Assembly (NCBI GenBank): GCA_023266335.1
Contig: JAHFQJ010000013.1
Coordinates: 1 to 55,500, forward strand
DNA length: 55,500 nt
Reading direction: 5' to 3'
From: Burkholderiaceae bacterium
Lineage (GTDB): Bacteria > Pseudomonadota > Gammaproteobacteria > Burkholderiales > Burkholderiaceae
The translations under genes were made by a program, and so were the position numbers. A model generated the notes under the pieces. The model searched no databases. It saw nothing but the letters and a program-made list of their open reading frames with translations, and was not told the DNA's origin. Numbering within the stretch: position 1 is the stretch's first letter; every line of letters starts with the position of its first letter. This document shows, in pieces, positions 27,228-35,132 of the stretch.

Positions 27228-28343
27228 ATGAGCATTTTCGCTAAATATTTAGCAAAACAATTATATGCTGCCTTTTTATTTATGTTGTTGGCATTTGTGG
27301 CACTATTTATATTTTTTGATTTTTTAACTGAAATTAAAAGTATAGGCAAAGCGAGCTATTCTATATGGTTAGCTTTTGCACATGTAGCTTTACAAGTGCC
27401 TGATAGATTTTATGACTTCAGCCCTATTGCAGCCTTAATTGCTGGAGTATTTGTATTATCAAGACTGAGTATGAAATCAGAATTTGTAATTATGCGTACT
27501 TCAGGAATGAAGCCCTTAAATTTGAGCATGATTTTATTAATTACAGGAATTCCTATTGTAATAACGACGTTTTTACTCGGAGAATTTGTTAGCCCGTTTA
27601 CTGAAAAGGTCTCACAAGATATTCGTAAAAATGCTTTAGGTGAAGATAAATCAAAGCTTAAATCAGGAATTTGGCTGAAAAATGATAATCAAAAACAAAA
27701 AGAATTTATTCGTATTACTAAACAAAATAATAATGAATTAGAACAAGTTTATATTTATAAATTTTCCCCCGAATTTAAGTTACAGCAAATTATATACGCA
27801 CAAAAAGGTGAAGTTAGCAATAACAATAATTGGAATTTAGAACAAGTAAAAAAAATTACTATCAATGAAATGACAAATAAAGATATTAAACATAAAATTG
27901 AGAAAAAAATTGATATTAATCACTATGCAAAATTAACAGAATATATCAACATAAATCCACAATTTTTTGATATAACTTTATTAAAGCCGCAACAGCTTTC
28001 AATCAAAGGTCTATACAAATATATAGACTACTTAAAACAAAATAAACAAAGCACATTTGATTATGAACTTGCTCTAGCAAAAAAATTAGTTTATCCTTTT
28101 TCTGCATTGCTCATGCTATTTATATGCATACCATTTGCATATTTGCATAGCAGAAATGGCGGAATTGGCATCAAAATGTTTGCAGGCATTATGCTTGGAT
28201 TATCTTTTTATTTATTTTATACTTTATTTTCACGCCTCGGCGATTTAGGCTCTTTATCTGTATGGTCAGTACAAATCATTCCTTTTGTATTGTATGGTAT
28301 TTTAGGTATAATTGGATACATTTTTATTAGTAAAAAAGGCTAA
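27228..28343 (+). CDS. lptG: LptG, permease subunit of the LPS transporter
   Basis: The 371-residue LptF/LptG family permease has the same three-plus-three helix layout, with FAKYLAKQLYAAFLFMLLAF at the start, a periplasmic region at about 125-275 and a C-terminal half with KKLVYPFSALLMLFICIPFA and GGIGIKMFAGIMLG. A GGAG ribosome site precedes the ATG. It is the partner of LptF in extracting LPS. FtsQ follows nine bases later, which is not a usual neighbour and suggests a rearranged operon. Confidence 0.93.
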   Translation: MSIFAKYLAKQLYAAFLFMLLAFVALFIFFDFLTEIKSIGKASYSIWLAFAHVALQVPDRFYDFSPIAALIAGVFVLSRLSMKSEFVIMRTSGMKPLNLSMILLITGIPIVITTFLLGEFVSPFTEKVSQDIRKNALGEDKSKLKSGIWLKNDNQKQKEFIRITKQNNNELEQVYIYKFSPEFKLQQIIYAQKGEVSNNNNWNLEQVKKITINEMTNKDIKHKIEKKIDINHYAKLTEYININPQFFDITLLKPQQLSIKGLYKYIDYLKQNKQSTFDYELALAKKLVYPFSALLMLFICIPFAYLHSRNGGIGIKMFAGIMLGLSFYLFYTLFSRLGDLGSLSVWSVQIIPFVLYGILGIIGYIFISKKG

Positions 28344-28352
28344 GTATTAATA

Positions 28353-29240
28353 ATGTATAATAATATTGATGATGTCAGCACTGTAAAATCAAGCTGGTTT
28401 TATAACGCAAAGTTTATACGCAATATAAGCTCAATTTTATTTATTTCAGCATTTATTTATAGCCTGACTTGGCTAGCTGTTTATATAGTGAGACTGCCAT
28501 ATTTTGTAATTAATAATTTTAATATTTACACAAATGGCATTGATATAAATTTAAACATTATCCAAGAACAATTAAGCAAAAATAAATACAATTTTTTTAG
28601 CCCGTCTTTAAATGATATACGCTTTATTTTTGAAGATATTCCATCTATAAAGAATGCAAATATTATTAGAAAATATCCAAATAGTGTGGATGTAATTTTA
28701 GAAAAGCAAAAGCCGTTTGCAAGATGGGGAACACAAGATAATTTATATATTAATTCTGAGGGTATAGTTTATATCGGCAGTAATTATGACGAGCTAAGAA
28801 CAAGTATTACATTATATGGTCAAGAAAATGATGCAGATCTAGTATTAAAACAATATTATGAATTACAGAAAATTATTAAATATAAAATTATTTCATTGAC
28901 TTATTCAACTGAAAGAAACTGGATTATAATAATATCAAATCCTGTTAATCTAAATAATAATAGCCAAATAATTCAACTTACTTTGGGCAAAGAAGATAAT
29001 AATACTTTAGCTAATAAAATTAAATTTTGGCAGAATAATTGGAGCAAGTTAAAAACTAAATCTGAATATGCAAATATGAATGCATTTGATTTACGTTATA
29101 ACGGTTTTACAATGAAGGCGGATAACAATTTGCAAAATAAAACAAATAATATGCAAAGTAATAATTCACAAAAATCTGAAGACAGCAAATCACCTGAAGA
29201 TATACCGCATGATGACGTATTAGCTCCAGATGATAAATAA
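28353..29240 (+). CDS. ftsQ: FtsQ, cell-division membrane protein
   Basis: The 295-residue product has a cytoplasmic N-terminus, one membrane helix (about 25-48), a POTRA domain, and the motif IPSIKNANIIRKYPNSVDV followed by EKQKPFARWG, which in FtsQ reads 'PWV..A.V.R.WP..l.V.v.EQ.P.ARWG'. The C-terminal FDLRYNGFTMKA matches 'vDLRY.nG.a.' and precedes an Asn/Ser-rich tail. FtsQ recruits FtsB/FtsL and links early and late division proteins. In most bacteria the gene lies between ddl and ftsA; here it follows lptG, and no ftsA or ftsZ is near. Confidence 0.9.
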   Translation: MYNNIDDVSTVKSSWFYNAKFIRNISSILFISAFIYSLTWLAVYIVRLPYFVINNFNIYTNGIDINLNIIQEQLSKNKYNFFSPSLNDIRFIFEDIPSIKNANIIRKYPNSVDVILEKQKPFARWGTQDNLYINSEGIVYIGSNYDELRTSITLYGQENDADLVLKQYYELQKIIKYKIISLTYSTERNWIIIISNPVNLNNNSQIIQLTLGKEDNNTLANKIKFWQNNWSKLKTKSEYANMNAFDLRYNGFTMKADNNLQNKTNNMQSNNSQKSEDSKSPEDIPHDDVLAPDDK

Positions 29241-29315
29241 TATACTAATCGGATTTCAATTTGCGAACTTCGTTGTCGTCACAAAATTACATATAAATGA
29301 ACTACAATTAGTATA
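29241..29315 (+). repeat. MITE-like dispersed repeat, copy B
   Basis: This 75-base element starts at the base after the ftsQ stop codon. It opens TATACTAATCGGATTTCAAT and closes with the reverse complement of TATACTAATTGTAGTTCATT, so the two ends form an imperfect terminal inverted repeat of about 20-25 bases. The middle (GCGAACTTCGTTGTCGTC) is shared with copy C. It lies between the convergent ftsQ and comEA-like genes. Confidence 0.78.
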
Positions 29316-29331
29316 TTAACTTAATCAACTC

Positions 29332-29964
29332 TTATTGAGCTTTAACAGCAGAACTATGACCTGCTGGTTTTTCTGAAGTTTTTTGAGCAGATTTATCGTT
29401 ATTAGCTAAGTTTTTATCTTTTTGATTTTTAATATTAGCATTTAAATTTGCTCCATGCGAATTAGATTTTGCTTCAGCTTTTTCATGTTTAGCCTCTTGC
29501 GGGCTTTTAATTAAAACTGGTTTACTTGCTACTGATGGTGCAGATACAGATGATTTAACATTTTTATTTGTACCATCGCCAATACCTGAAACATTAGATT
29601 GCTTTACAGCAGACGCAGATGAGTGGTCTTTTTTAAATCCTTCTTTAGGTTTAGCTATGTTTGACGAAGCATCAGCTTTTCCGCTTACAGTTAAACCAGA
29701 TGAAATTAATTTTGCTACAGATTTATCTCCTAAGCCTTTTACACGTGATGATAAATCATGTGCATCTTTAAAATTACCATTTTTATTACGCTCTTCTATG
29801 ATAGCCTTAGCTTTGACAGGACCAATGCCTTTAATGCCGTCTAATTCTACTTGATTTGCCGTATTAACATCTAAAGCAAAAGCTAGGCTGGTAGTTGCAA
29901 TCAATAAGCTTAAAGCTGCAAACATTTTTTTAAATATACCTTTTAACATATTCTTTTTAAACAT
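29332..29964 (-). CDS. ComEA-like helix-hairpin-helix protein with long low-complexity tail
   Basis: The 210-residue protein has a signal peptide (MFKKNMLKGIFKKM then a hydrophobic core, cleavage after AFA about residue 30) and a double helix-hairpin-helix domain (31-91): VNTANQVELDGIKGIGPVKA and FKDAHDLSSRVKGLGDKSVA, as in ComEA, the periplasmic DNA receptor of natural transformation. After residue 95 comes a tail of about 115 residues rich in Ser, Lys, Ala and Asn, unusual for the short proteobacterial ComEA (about 100). A GGAG ribosome site precedes the ATG. With the pilins and PilT/U it makes DNA uptake plausible. Confidence 0.85.
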   Translation of the reverse strand: MFKKNMLKGIFKKMFAALSLLIATTSLAFALDVNTANQVELDGIKGIGPVKAKAIIEERNKNGNFKDAHDLSSRVKGLGDKSVAKLISSGLTVSGKADASSNIAKPKEGFKKDHSSASAVKQSNVSGIGDGTNKNVKSSVSAPSVASKPVLIKSPQEAKHEKAEAKSNSHGANLNANIKNQKDKNLANNDKSAQKTSEKPAGHSSAVKAQ

Positions 29965-30289
29965 ATTTTACTCCTTAATAATATTTGAAATTATAACATT
30001 TATACATATTTTTTAATACAATATATAAAATATTATTATAAACACAACTTTAAAGTAAATTTGACTAACTATTTATGCTAAAGTTAGATTTTTTATCCTC
30101 CTTTTTATCCATTTAAAAAATAGTTTATAAAATAGATGTTGCACTGCCAATTACCTTTTAATACAGACTGCGATTTATCAAATTCCTCTTTTGATTTAGG
30201 ATAGTTTTGAATTATATTCAATATGAGTAAATATAGAATGATAGAATAAATATGCTAATATATGGAAAATAAAGTTTTAAATATAAAGT
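29965..30289. other. A+T-rich gap before the AAA ATPase cassette
   Basis: The gap of 325 bases must hold promoters for the divergent comEA-like and AAA ATPase genes. A minus-strand frame at about 30118-30261 reads like protein in part (NYPKSKEEFDKSQSVLKG) but begins directly after a TAG and has no start other than an unsupported TTG, so I treat it as a remnant or chance. No clear promoter or RNA gene is visible. Confidence 0.4.
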
Positions 30290-31360
30290 ATGCTAAGTAA
30301 AATCTCTATTAAAGGTTATAAATCAATTAAAGAATTGGAGCTTGAATTAAAACCCATTAATATTTTAATTGGTTCTAATGGTAGTGGAAAAAGTAATTTT
30401 TTATCTTTCTTTGAGTTTTTAGAGAATTTGTATAAAAATAATTTAGAAACTTATGTAGCTACTATGGGCTACTCCCAAAAATTTTTACATAAAGGAAATA
30501 AGGTAACTAAGAATATATCCTCAATTATTGAATTTGAAGATAATACTAAGTCTTATAGTTTTAATTTACAGAAAAATGAGGAAGATTTATTTATTTTTAT
30601 CTCTGAACATGCATGGTATAAAGGTAAACAAAGTTATAATATGGCATCTTTTTCATCGAATGCTAAAATTATTAATGATAGTGCTTTCCGCTCTGGGTAT
30701 GTAAGACGTTATTTAAGTTTAACAAAAAAATACCACTTTCATGATACGGGTAGAAATTCTCCATTTAACCAAATTTCAAATATAGAAAAAGATATATATT
30801 TTCTAGAATCTACAGGCAGAAACTTAGCCGCTTTTTTATACAAAATACTTCAAAAGAATAATGATACTTATAAATTTATTTTATTCTCCATTCAAAGTAT
30901 AGCTCCATATTTGTTAGATTTTTTCTTACAGCCAAATGAAAATGGTGATATAAAATTACTTTGGAGGCACAAAGAATTTGAGCAATTAATGGGCGTGACT
31001 GATTTGTCTGATGGTACAATCCGTTTTATTGCTTTAGCTGCTTTATTTTTACAGCCGGATTTACCTCAAACCATTATTATTGATGAGCCTGAACTTGGTT
31101 TACACCCATTTGCTATTTCAAAATTAGCTGGAATGATAAAGTCTGTGTCTAGTCAAGGCTGTCAAGTTATTTTAGCTACTCAATCCGTGGAGTTAATAAA
31201 TTATTTTGAAGCAGAAGATATTATAACCGTTGACCAAATAGATGGAGAAAGTTATTTTAAACGCCTTAGTACTCAAGACCTAAAACATTGGCTTGAAGAT
31301 TATACCTTAGGCGAATTATGGCAAAGAAATATTATAGCTGGCGGACAGGTAAATTATTAA
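30290..31360 (+). CDS. AAA family ATPase of an AAA/DUF4276 cassette (probable defence gene)
   Basis: The 356-residue protein is an SMC/RecF-like ABC-type ATPase: ISIKGYKSIKELELELKPIN start, Walker A GSNGSGKS (28-35), a lid region, signature-like LSDGTIRFIALA (239-250), Walker B TIIIDEPELGLHP (261-273) and the switch segment VILATQSVELI. It ends in LGELWQRNIIAGG, a terminus common in AAA proteins paired with DUF4276. The next gene starts one base after its stop. Such pairs are related in plan to AbiL, RloA/RloB and PARIS anti-phage systems (ATPase plus TOPRIM-like partner). That function is inference from family and context. Confidence 0.85.
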   Translation: MLSKISIKGYKSIKELELELKPINILIGSNGSGKSNFLSFFEFLENLYKNNLETYVATMGYSQKFLHKGNKVTKNISSIIEFEDNTKSYSFNLQKNEEDLFIFISEHAWYKGKQSYNMASFSSNAKIINDSAFRSGYVRRYLSLTKKYHFHDTGRNSPFNQISNIEKDIYFLESTGRNLAAFLYKILQKNNDTYKFILFSIQSIAPYLLDFFLQPNENGDIKLLWRHKEFEQLMGVTDLSDGTIRFIALAALFLQPDLPQTIIIDEPELGLHPFAISKLAGMIKSVSSQGCQVILATQSVELINYFEAEDIITVDQIDGESYFKRLSTQDLKHWLEDYTLGELWQRNIIAGGQVNY

Positions 31361-31361
31361 T

Positions 31362-32009
31362 ATGAAAAGAATTATCATAATCTGTGAAGGGCAAACAGAG
31401 CAAGAATTTTGTAATACAATTCTTTATAGTAAGTTTCAAGAAAATAATATATATCTGCAAGCTACTTTACCTAAAAAATCAGGTGGCGGCATTGTAAAAT
31501 GGGAGCATTTAGAAAAAGATATTAATAATTACTTAAAAAGTGATAAAAATGTTTTTATTACTACTTTTATTGATTATTATAAATTGCCGGACAGCTACCC
31601 AAACTATAGAAAAGCTCATGCAAATACAGATAAAAATAAAATCATAGATGAAATTGAACATGGTATTGCTTTCAAAATAGATAGCCCTAGGTTTATACCT
31701 TACATACAGCTTCATGAATTTGAAAGTTTATTATTTAATAATTTAGGGGCTTTTGATAGTGTGCAAGGTATGATTAATGATATGGGTTTGCTGAAAAAAA
31801 CTTTAGCTGATTATCCTGATAATTCAGAATTAATTAATCATGATAAAAGTACAGCGCCATCTAAAAGACTAGACAAAATAATTAAGGGATATAACAAAGT
31901 AAAACATGGTAATCTAATTGCACAACACATAGGTTTGGCAAATATGTTTGAAAAAAATCTGCGTTTCAAAAAATGGATAGAAAATTTACTAAATAAAAAC
32001 TGGGATTAA
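31362..32009 (+). CDS. DUF4276 family protein (TOPRIM-like partner of the AAA ATPase)
   Basis: The 215-residue protein matches DUF4276 along its length: ICEGQTEQEF (7-16, conserved Glu), FITTFIDYYKLPDSYPNY (acidic site on a beta strand), RFIPYIQLHEFESLLFN, APSKRLDKIIKGYNKVKHG and the C-terminal FKKWIENL. The Glu and Asp residues are placed as in TOPRIM-like nuclease folds, so it may be the effector of the upstream ATPase. ATG lies one base after the ATPase stop codon, with GGACAGG inside that gene as a likely ribosome site. Toxicity or phage defence is inferred, not shown. Confidence 0.85.
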   Translation: MKRIIIICEGQTEQEFCNTILYSKFQENNIYLQATLPKKSGGGIVKWEHLEKDINNYLKSDKNVFITTFIDYYKLPDSYPNYRKAHANTDKNKIIDEIEHGIAFKIDSPRFIPYIQLHEFESLLFNNLGAFDSVQGMINDMGLLKKTLADYPDNSELINHDKSTAPSKRLDKIIKGYNKVKHGNLIAQHIGLANMFEKNLRFKKWIENLLNKNWD

Positions 32010-32040
32010 ATAAACTGCCAACTACCAACAATTTAGCATT

Positions 32041-32054
32041 ATATAACGTTATAT
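32041..32054. promoter_or_regulatory. Perfect 14-base palindrome upstream of sua5
   Basis: ATATAACGTTATAT lies 48 bases before the sua5 start, followed at once by GATAAAATACG, a possible -10 region. It could be an operator or simply A+T-rich chance symmetry. Confidence 0.3.
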
Positions 32055-32101
32055 GATAAAATACGCTATTAATTCTATCCCAAATATACATCTAAAGTTT
32101 C

Positions 32102-33154
32102 ATGACTATAATTAATAATAGTGCCAATTTGGCTTATATAAATGTAAATCAAGCCATTGAAAAATTAAATAATGGAGAATTAGTTGCTATTCCAACTGAA
32201 ACTGTATACGGATTGGCCGCAAATATTAATATCGGCGGAGCAATAGATAATATTTACAAACTAAAAGGCAGACCAAATAATCATCCGCTTATTGTGCATG
32301 TACATCAAAATTTTGACGTAGAAAAATATGCAAAAGTAAATTATATTGCTCAAAAACTTATAGATAATTTCTGGCCTGCACCTCTCACACTTGTGCTGCC
32401 AAAAACTAAATATATTTCAGAATACATCACCGGTGGACAAAATACAGTTGCAATACGTTCGCCCAACCATATTTTAACCCAAGAAGTTTTAGGCGAATTA
32501 AATTGCGGAGTTGCTGCACCTTCAGCAAATAAATTTGGTTACATTAGCCCAACTAAAGCTATTCATGTATATAATGAATATATAAATCATGATATGAAGG
32601 ATATTAAATTATCCATTTTAGACGGCGGAGATTGTGAGATTGGTTTAGAATCTACGATTGTATACATTAACGGTGATAATACAATAACTATCTTAAGACA
32701 TGGCATGCTAAGTATTAATGAATTATCCGCCTTAGTCGAGGTTAAGGAAAAGCCTGAGGTCAAAATATCTAAAATAGAAAATACACCTAGAGTATCGGGT
32801 GAATTACTCTCACATTATGCACCTAAAACTAATATGAGTATCTTAACTCAACAACAGCTTATAAATTTTAATACGGTAAGCATTGGTACAGAGAGTTTTA
32901 TTTTATGTTTTTCTGATACATTTCATCAAATAAAATTAAATTGCGAAAATATGAGAGATGAATATATTACAGAATATATAAAAATGTTAAGTAGCAACCC
33001 AAATGAATATGCACATGATTTGTATGATACATTGAGAAACGCAGATAATATTTGTCAAAGTAAAAAAATATCTAAAATTTATATTGAGCAAATTCCTGAT
33101 AATATAGAATGGATTGCGATACAAGACCGCTTAAATAAGGCTAGCCATAAATAA
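32102..33154 (+). CDS. Sua5/TsaC-type threonylcarbamoyl-AMP synthase
   Basis: The 350-residue protein has an N-terminal YrdC domain (about 1-205): LVAIPTETVYGLAAN, IYKLKGRPNNHPLIVHV with the KxR signature, WPAPLTLVL, VAIRSPNH, APSANKFGYISPT and a final STIV strand. A Sua5 domain follows (about 235-345) after the linker PRVSGELLSHYAPKT. It makes L-threonylcarbamoyl-AMP, the donor for t6A at position 37 of ANN-decoding tRNAs, with TsaB/D/E. The two-domain Sua5 form replaces the shorter TsaC found in enterobacteria. It precedes lapA-like and yidD genes in one run. Confidence 0.93.
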   Translation: MTIINNSANLAYINVNQAIEKLNNGELVAIPTETVYGLAANINIGGAIDNIYKLKGRPNNHPLIVHVHQNFDVEKYAKVNYIAQKLIDNFWPAPLTLVLPKTKYISEYITGGQNTVAIRSPNHILTQEVLGELNCGVAAPSANKFGYISPTKAIHVYNEYINHDMKDIKLSILDGGDCEIGLESTIVYINGDNTITILRHGMLSINELSALVEVKEKPEVKISKIENTPRVSGELLSHYAPKTNMSILTQQQLINFNTVSIGTESFILCFSDTFHQIKLNCENMRDEYITEYIKMLSSNPNEYAHDLYDTLRNADNICQSKKISKIYIEQIPDNIEWIAIQDRLNKASHK

Positions 33155-33187
33155 AATTATTTAATATAATAAATTTGGAGTTATAAA

Positions 33188-33409
33188 ATGCAATGGATTG
33201 TTAAATTAATTATCACTTTTTTACTGGCTATCAGCTTAGTGTTTTTATTAAAATTTAACCAAACGACCATAGTAATTTTTACATCAAATAATAGAATTGA
33301 TGTTAGTTTAAATATAATTTTGATTATTGCTGTTATTACGCTTATATGTTTAGTTTATGGCATTAATTTATTTCATAAAATAAAAAAAATGTATAACAAT
33401 AAAATATAG
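33188..33409 (+). CDS. LapA-domain small membrane protein
   Basis: This 73-residue protein has two membrane helices (about 5-22 and 42-62) flanking a strand FNQTTIVIFTSNNRIDV that matches the 'N..pV.v.ff....' hinge of the LapA/DUF1049 domain. In enterobacteria LapA helps control LPS synthesis with LapB/FtsH; here no lapB gene follows. A GGAG ribosome site precedes the ATG and the stop abuts the yidD ATG directly, so the two are likely coupled. The short length makes this call moderate. Confidence 0.7.
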   Translation: MQWIVKLIITFLLAISLVFLLKFNQTTIVIFTSNNRIDVSLNIILIIAVITLICLVYGINLFHKIKKMYNNKI

Positions 33410-33625
33410 ATGGTAAAAAAAATCCTGCTGTTTATAATAAAACAATATCAATTTTGGCTGCGCCCATGGATTGGCTGGAATTGCAGATTTACGCCTAGAT
33501 GTTCTGATTATTCAATAATTTCTATTCAAAGGCATGGGGCATTAAAAGGCAGTTATTTTATGATGCATAGATTATGCAGATGTCATCCATTTGCCAAAGG
33601 CGGAGTTGATGAGCCTCCATTATAA
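33410..33625 (+). CDS. yidD: YidD, membrane protein insertion efficiency factor
   Basis: The 71-residue product shows YidD in full: amphipathic start KKILLFIIKQYQFWLRPWIG, then CRFTPRCSDYSIISIQRHGA, LCRCHPFAKGGVDEPP with three conserved Cys. YidD assists YidC in membrane protein insertion. Its gene normally lies between rnpA and yidC. Here rnpA and rpmH are some 14 kb away and yidC is absent, so the locus has been moved. The ATG begins at the base after the lapA-like stop codon. Confidence 0.95.
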   Translation: MVKKILLFIIKQYQFWLRPWIGWNCRFTPRCSDYSIISIQRHGALKGSYFMMHRLCRCHPFAKGGVDEPPL

Positions 33626-33643
33626 AAATAATTATTAACTTAG

Positions 33644-33730
33644 TATACTAATCGAATTTCAATTTGAGAACTTCGTTGTCATCAAAATTACTCCTGCCGC
33701 CTTGCCGCAAAATGAACTACAATCAGTATA
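33644..33730 (+). repeat. MITE-like dispersed repeat, copy C
   Basis: An 87-base element 18 bases after the yidD stop. It begins TATACTAATCGAATTTCAAT, shares GAACTTCGTTGTC with copy B, and ends TTGCCGCAAAATGAACTAC then an AATCAGTATA end. Its right half is nearly identical to copy A, a run of about 29 bases. The outer ends form an imperfect inverted repeat. Confidence 0.78.
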
Positions 33731-33816
33731 TAAAATAAATAAACTTTTGATATATTTATTAGTCTATACAGTTTGGTTAGCCTATTATTCATAATATATT
33801 TACTTAAAGGTTGATT

Positions 33817-34191
33817 ATGAAAAAAATATTAAGTGTCAGCATAGCAATGTTAAGCATAATCAGCGGTATAACATATGCTCAGTCATTTACACCAATTGAT
33901 AGACCAGACCAATTAAAAGGCTCACCTAGAAGCTTAGTAATGATAGCGGCTGATTGGTGTTCTACATGTCTTGAACAAAAAAAAGTATTAGCTAAACTTC
34001 TATTACAAGAAAAATACAAAACAATTAAGCTTTATAGCATTAATTTTGATAAGCAAAAAGATGCATTAATAAATTTTAATGCAAGCATGCAGTCAACGTT
34101 GATTGGCTACAAAAATGGAAAAGAAGTTGAAAGAATGACTGGGGAAACAAAAATTGTTCCAATTCAGCATCTCTTAGATAAAATCCTGTAG
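33817..34191 (+). CDS. Periplasmic thioredoxin-like protein
   Basis: The ATG at 33817 has AAAGG six bases upstream, so the TTG at 33811 is not needed. The 124-residue protein has a signal peptide (cleavage after TYAQ, about residue 22) and a thioredoxin fold with active site WCSTC in AADWCSTCLEQ. The cis-Pro region is less clear: QSTLIGYKNG takes the place of the usual 'TP' loop. The Cys pair and the following ccdA gene suggest that this protein receives electrons from CcdA for a periplasmic reducing pathway, for example cytochrome c maturation or disulfide isomerisation. Confidence 0.85.
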   Translation: MKKILSVSIAMLSIISGITYAQSFTPIDRPDQLKGSPRSLVMIAADWCSTCLEQKKVLAKLLLQEKYKTIKLYSINFDKQKDALINFNASMQSTLIGYKNGKEVERMTGETKIVPIQHLLDKIL

Positions 34192-34243
34192 ATTAATATT
34201 CTCACTAAAATATCCTTGAAAAATTTGGAAGGTCAAACATAAA

Positions 34244-34936
34244 ATGCTAAACTATATACTTGCTTTTTTAGCAGGGGTTTTATCAATATTATCCCCTTGT
34301 ATTTTGCCGCTTTTGCCAATTTTAATCAGTAGCGGTATTCAAGCTGGCGGGTTACGCAGTGTGCTTGGATTGCCATTGGGTATGGGAGTATCTTTTACTA
34401 TTGTAGGTATCGCCTTAGCATCTGCGGGGCATTTTTTAGGCTTAAATAGCTCAAATTTGAATTATATTAGTGCCGGATTGTTAATATTATTTGGGTTGAT
34501 TTTATTAATTAATTCTTTTCAGCAAAAATGGATAATTTTAACCCAAAAATTCAGTAGTACATTTAGTGAAAAAGCAAATAATATTTCATCAACATCATTT
34601 ATTAGTCAATTTTCTATTGGTTTATTATTAGGGATTGCGTGGACTCCTTGTATAGGACCAACTATAGGTGCGGCAATCACACTTGCATCTAAAGGGCAGC
34701 AATTATGGCATGTAGCTGTAATCATGATATTATTTGCTATAGGAGCCACTTTTCCTGTAGTTTTAATGACATTTTTGTCTAAAAAAACCATACTGCGTTA
34801 TAAATCATCTATGCAGTATGGCAGTAAATATGGAAAAGTTATATTAGGAATTTTATTAATTATTTGGGGAATTGGTTTATTATTTGGCTTGGATAAACAA
34901 TTATCAATATGGATAATTCAAATAATGCCTAAATAA
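34244..34936 (+). CDS. ccdA: CcdA/DsbD-type transmembrane electron carrier
   Basis: The 230-residue protein has six membrane helices and the two Cys motifs of the CcdA/DsbD beta domain: SILSPCILPLLPIL (near residue 18) and AWTPCIGPTIGAAI (near residue 136). It passes electrons from cytoplasmic thioredoxin to a periplasmic thioredoxin-like partner, here presumably the gene 52 bases upstream. The pair therefore works like a split DsbD. Use in cytochrome c assembly for the bc1 complex is likely but not shown by sequence. Confidence 0.92.
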   Translation: MLNYILAFLAGVLSILSPCILPLLPILISSGIQAGGLRSVLGLPLGMGVSFTIVGIALASAGHFLGLNSSNLNYISAGLLILFGLILLINSFQQKWIILTQKFSSTFSEKANNISSTSFISQFSIGLLLGIAWTPCIGPTIGAAITLASKGQQLWHVAVIMILFAIGATFPVVLMTFLSKKTILRYKSSMQYGSKYGKVILGILLIIWGIGLLFGLDKQLSIWIIQIMPK

Positions 34937-34991
34937 TCCAACAGTTAATTAATAATTAGCAAGCTGATGCTTTTTATTATGTTACCAACAG

Positions 34992-35132
34992 TTAAACCAA
35001 ACCATGATCCTTATCCATATTCTTATAATAATCCTTACAGGTCTTCACTAATGCAGCAATAATTGCACAAGAAAAAATGCCTCCAACAATAATTACTATA
35101 CCCAGCGTAGGATAATTATCCGAGTTTTTATA
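34992..35132 (-). other. Orphan membrane-segment reading frame after an unknown gene
   Basis: The minus strand from 35132 reads YKNSDNYPTLGIVIIVGGIF and continues CAIIAALVKTCKDYYKNM to a TAA at 34992-34994. A hydrophobic helix flanked by charged residues looks real, but the frame begins immediately after a TAG and has no start codon. The upstream gene at 35128-35478 stops in the -1/+1 neighbouring frame within six bases, so this could be its lost C-terminal anchor, displaced by a shift around GTATAAAAAC. Low confidence. Confidence 0.35.

Noticed and set aside
30118-30261. Protein-like minus-strand frame containing NYPKSKEEFDKSQSVLKG
   Set aside because: It starts right after a TAG and has only a TTG without ribosome site; too short to support as a gene.
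34979-35062. 27-codon plus-strand ORF MLPTVKPNHDPY...
   Set aside because: It is the complement of a membrane-helix frame on the minus strand that looks more like real protein.
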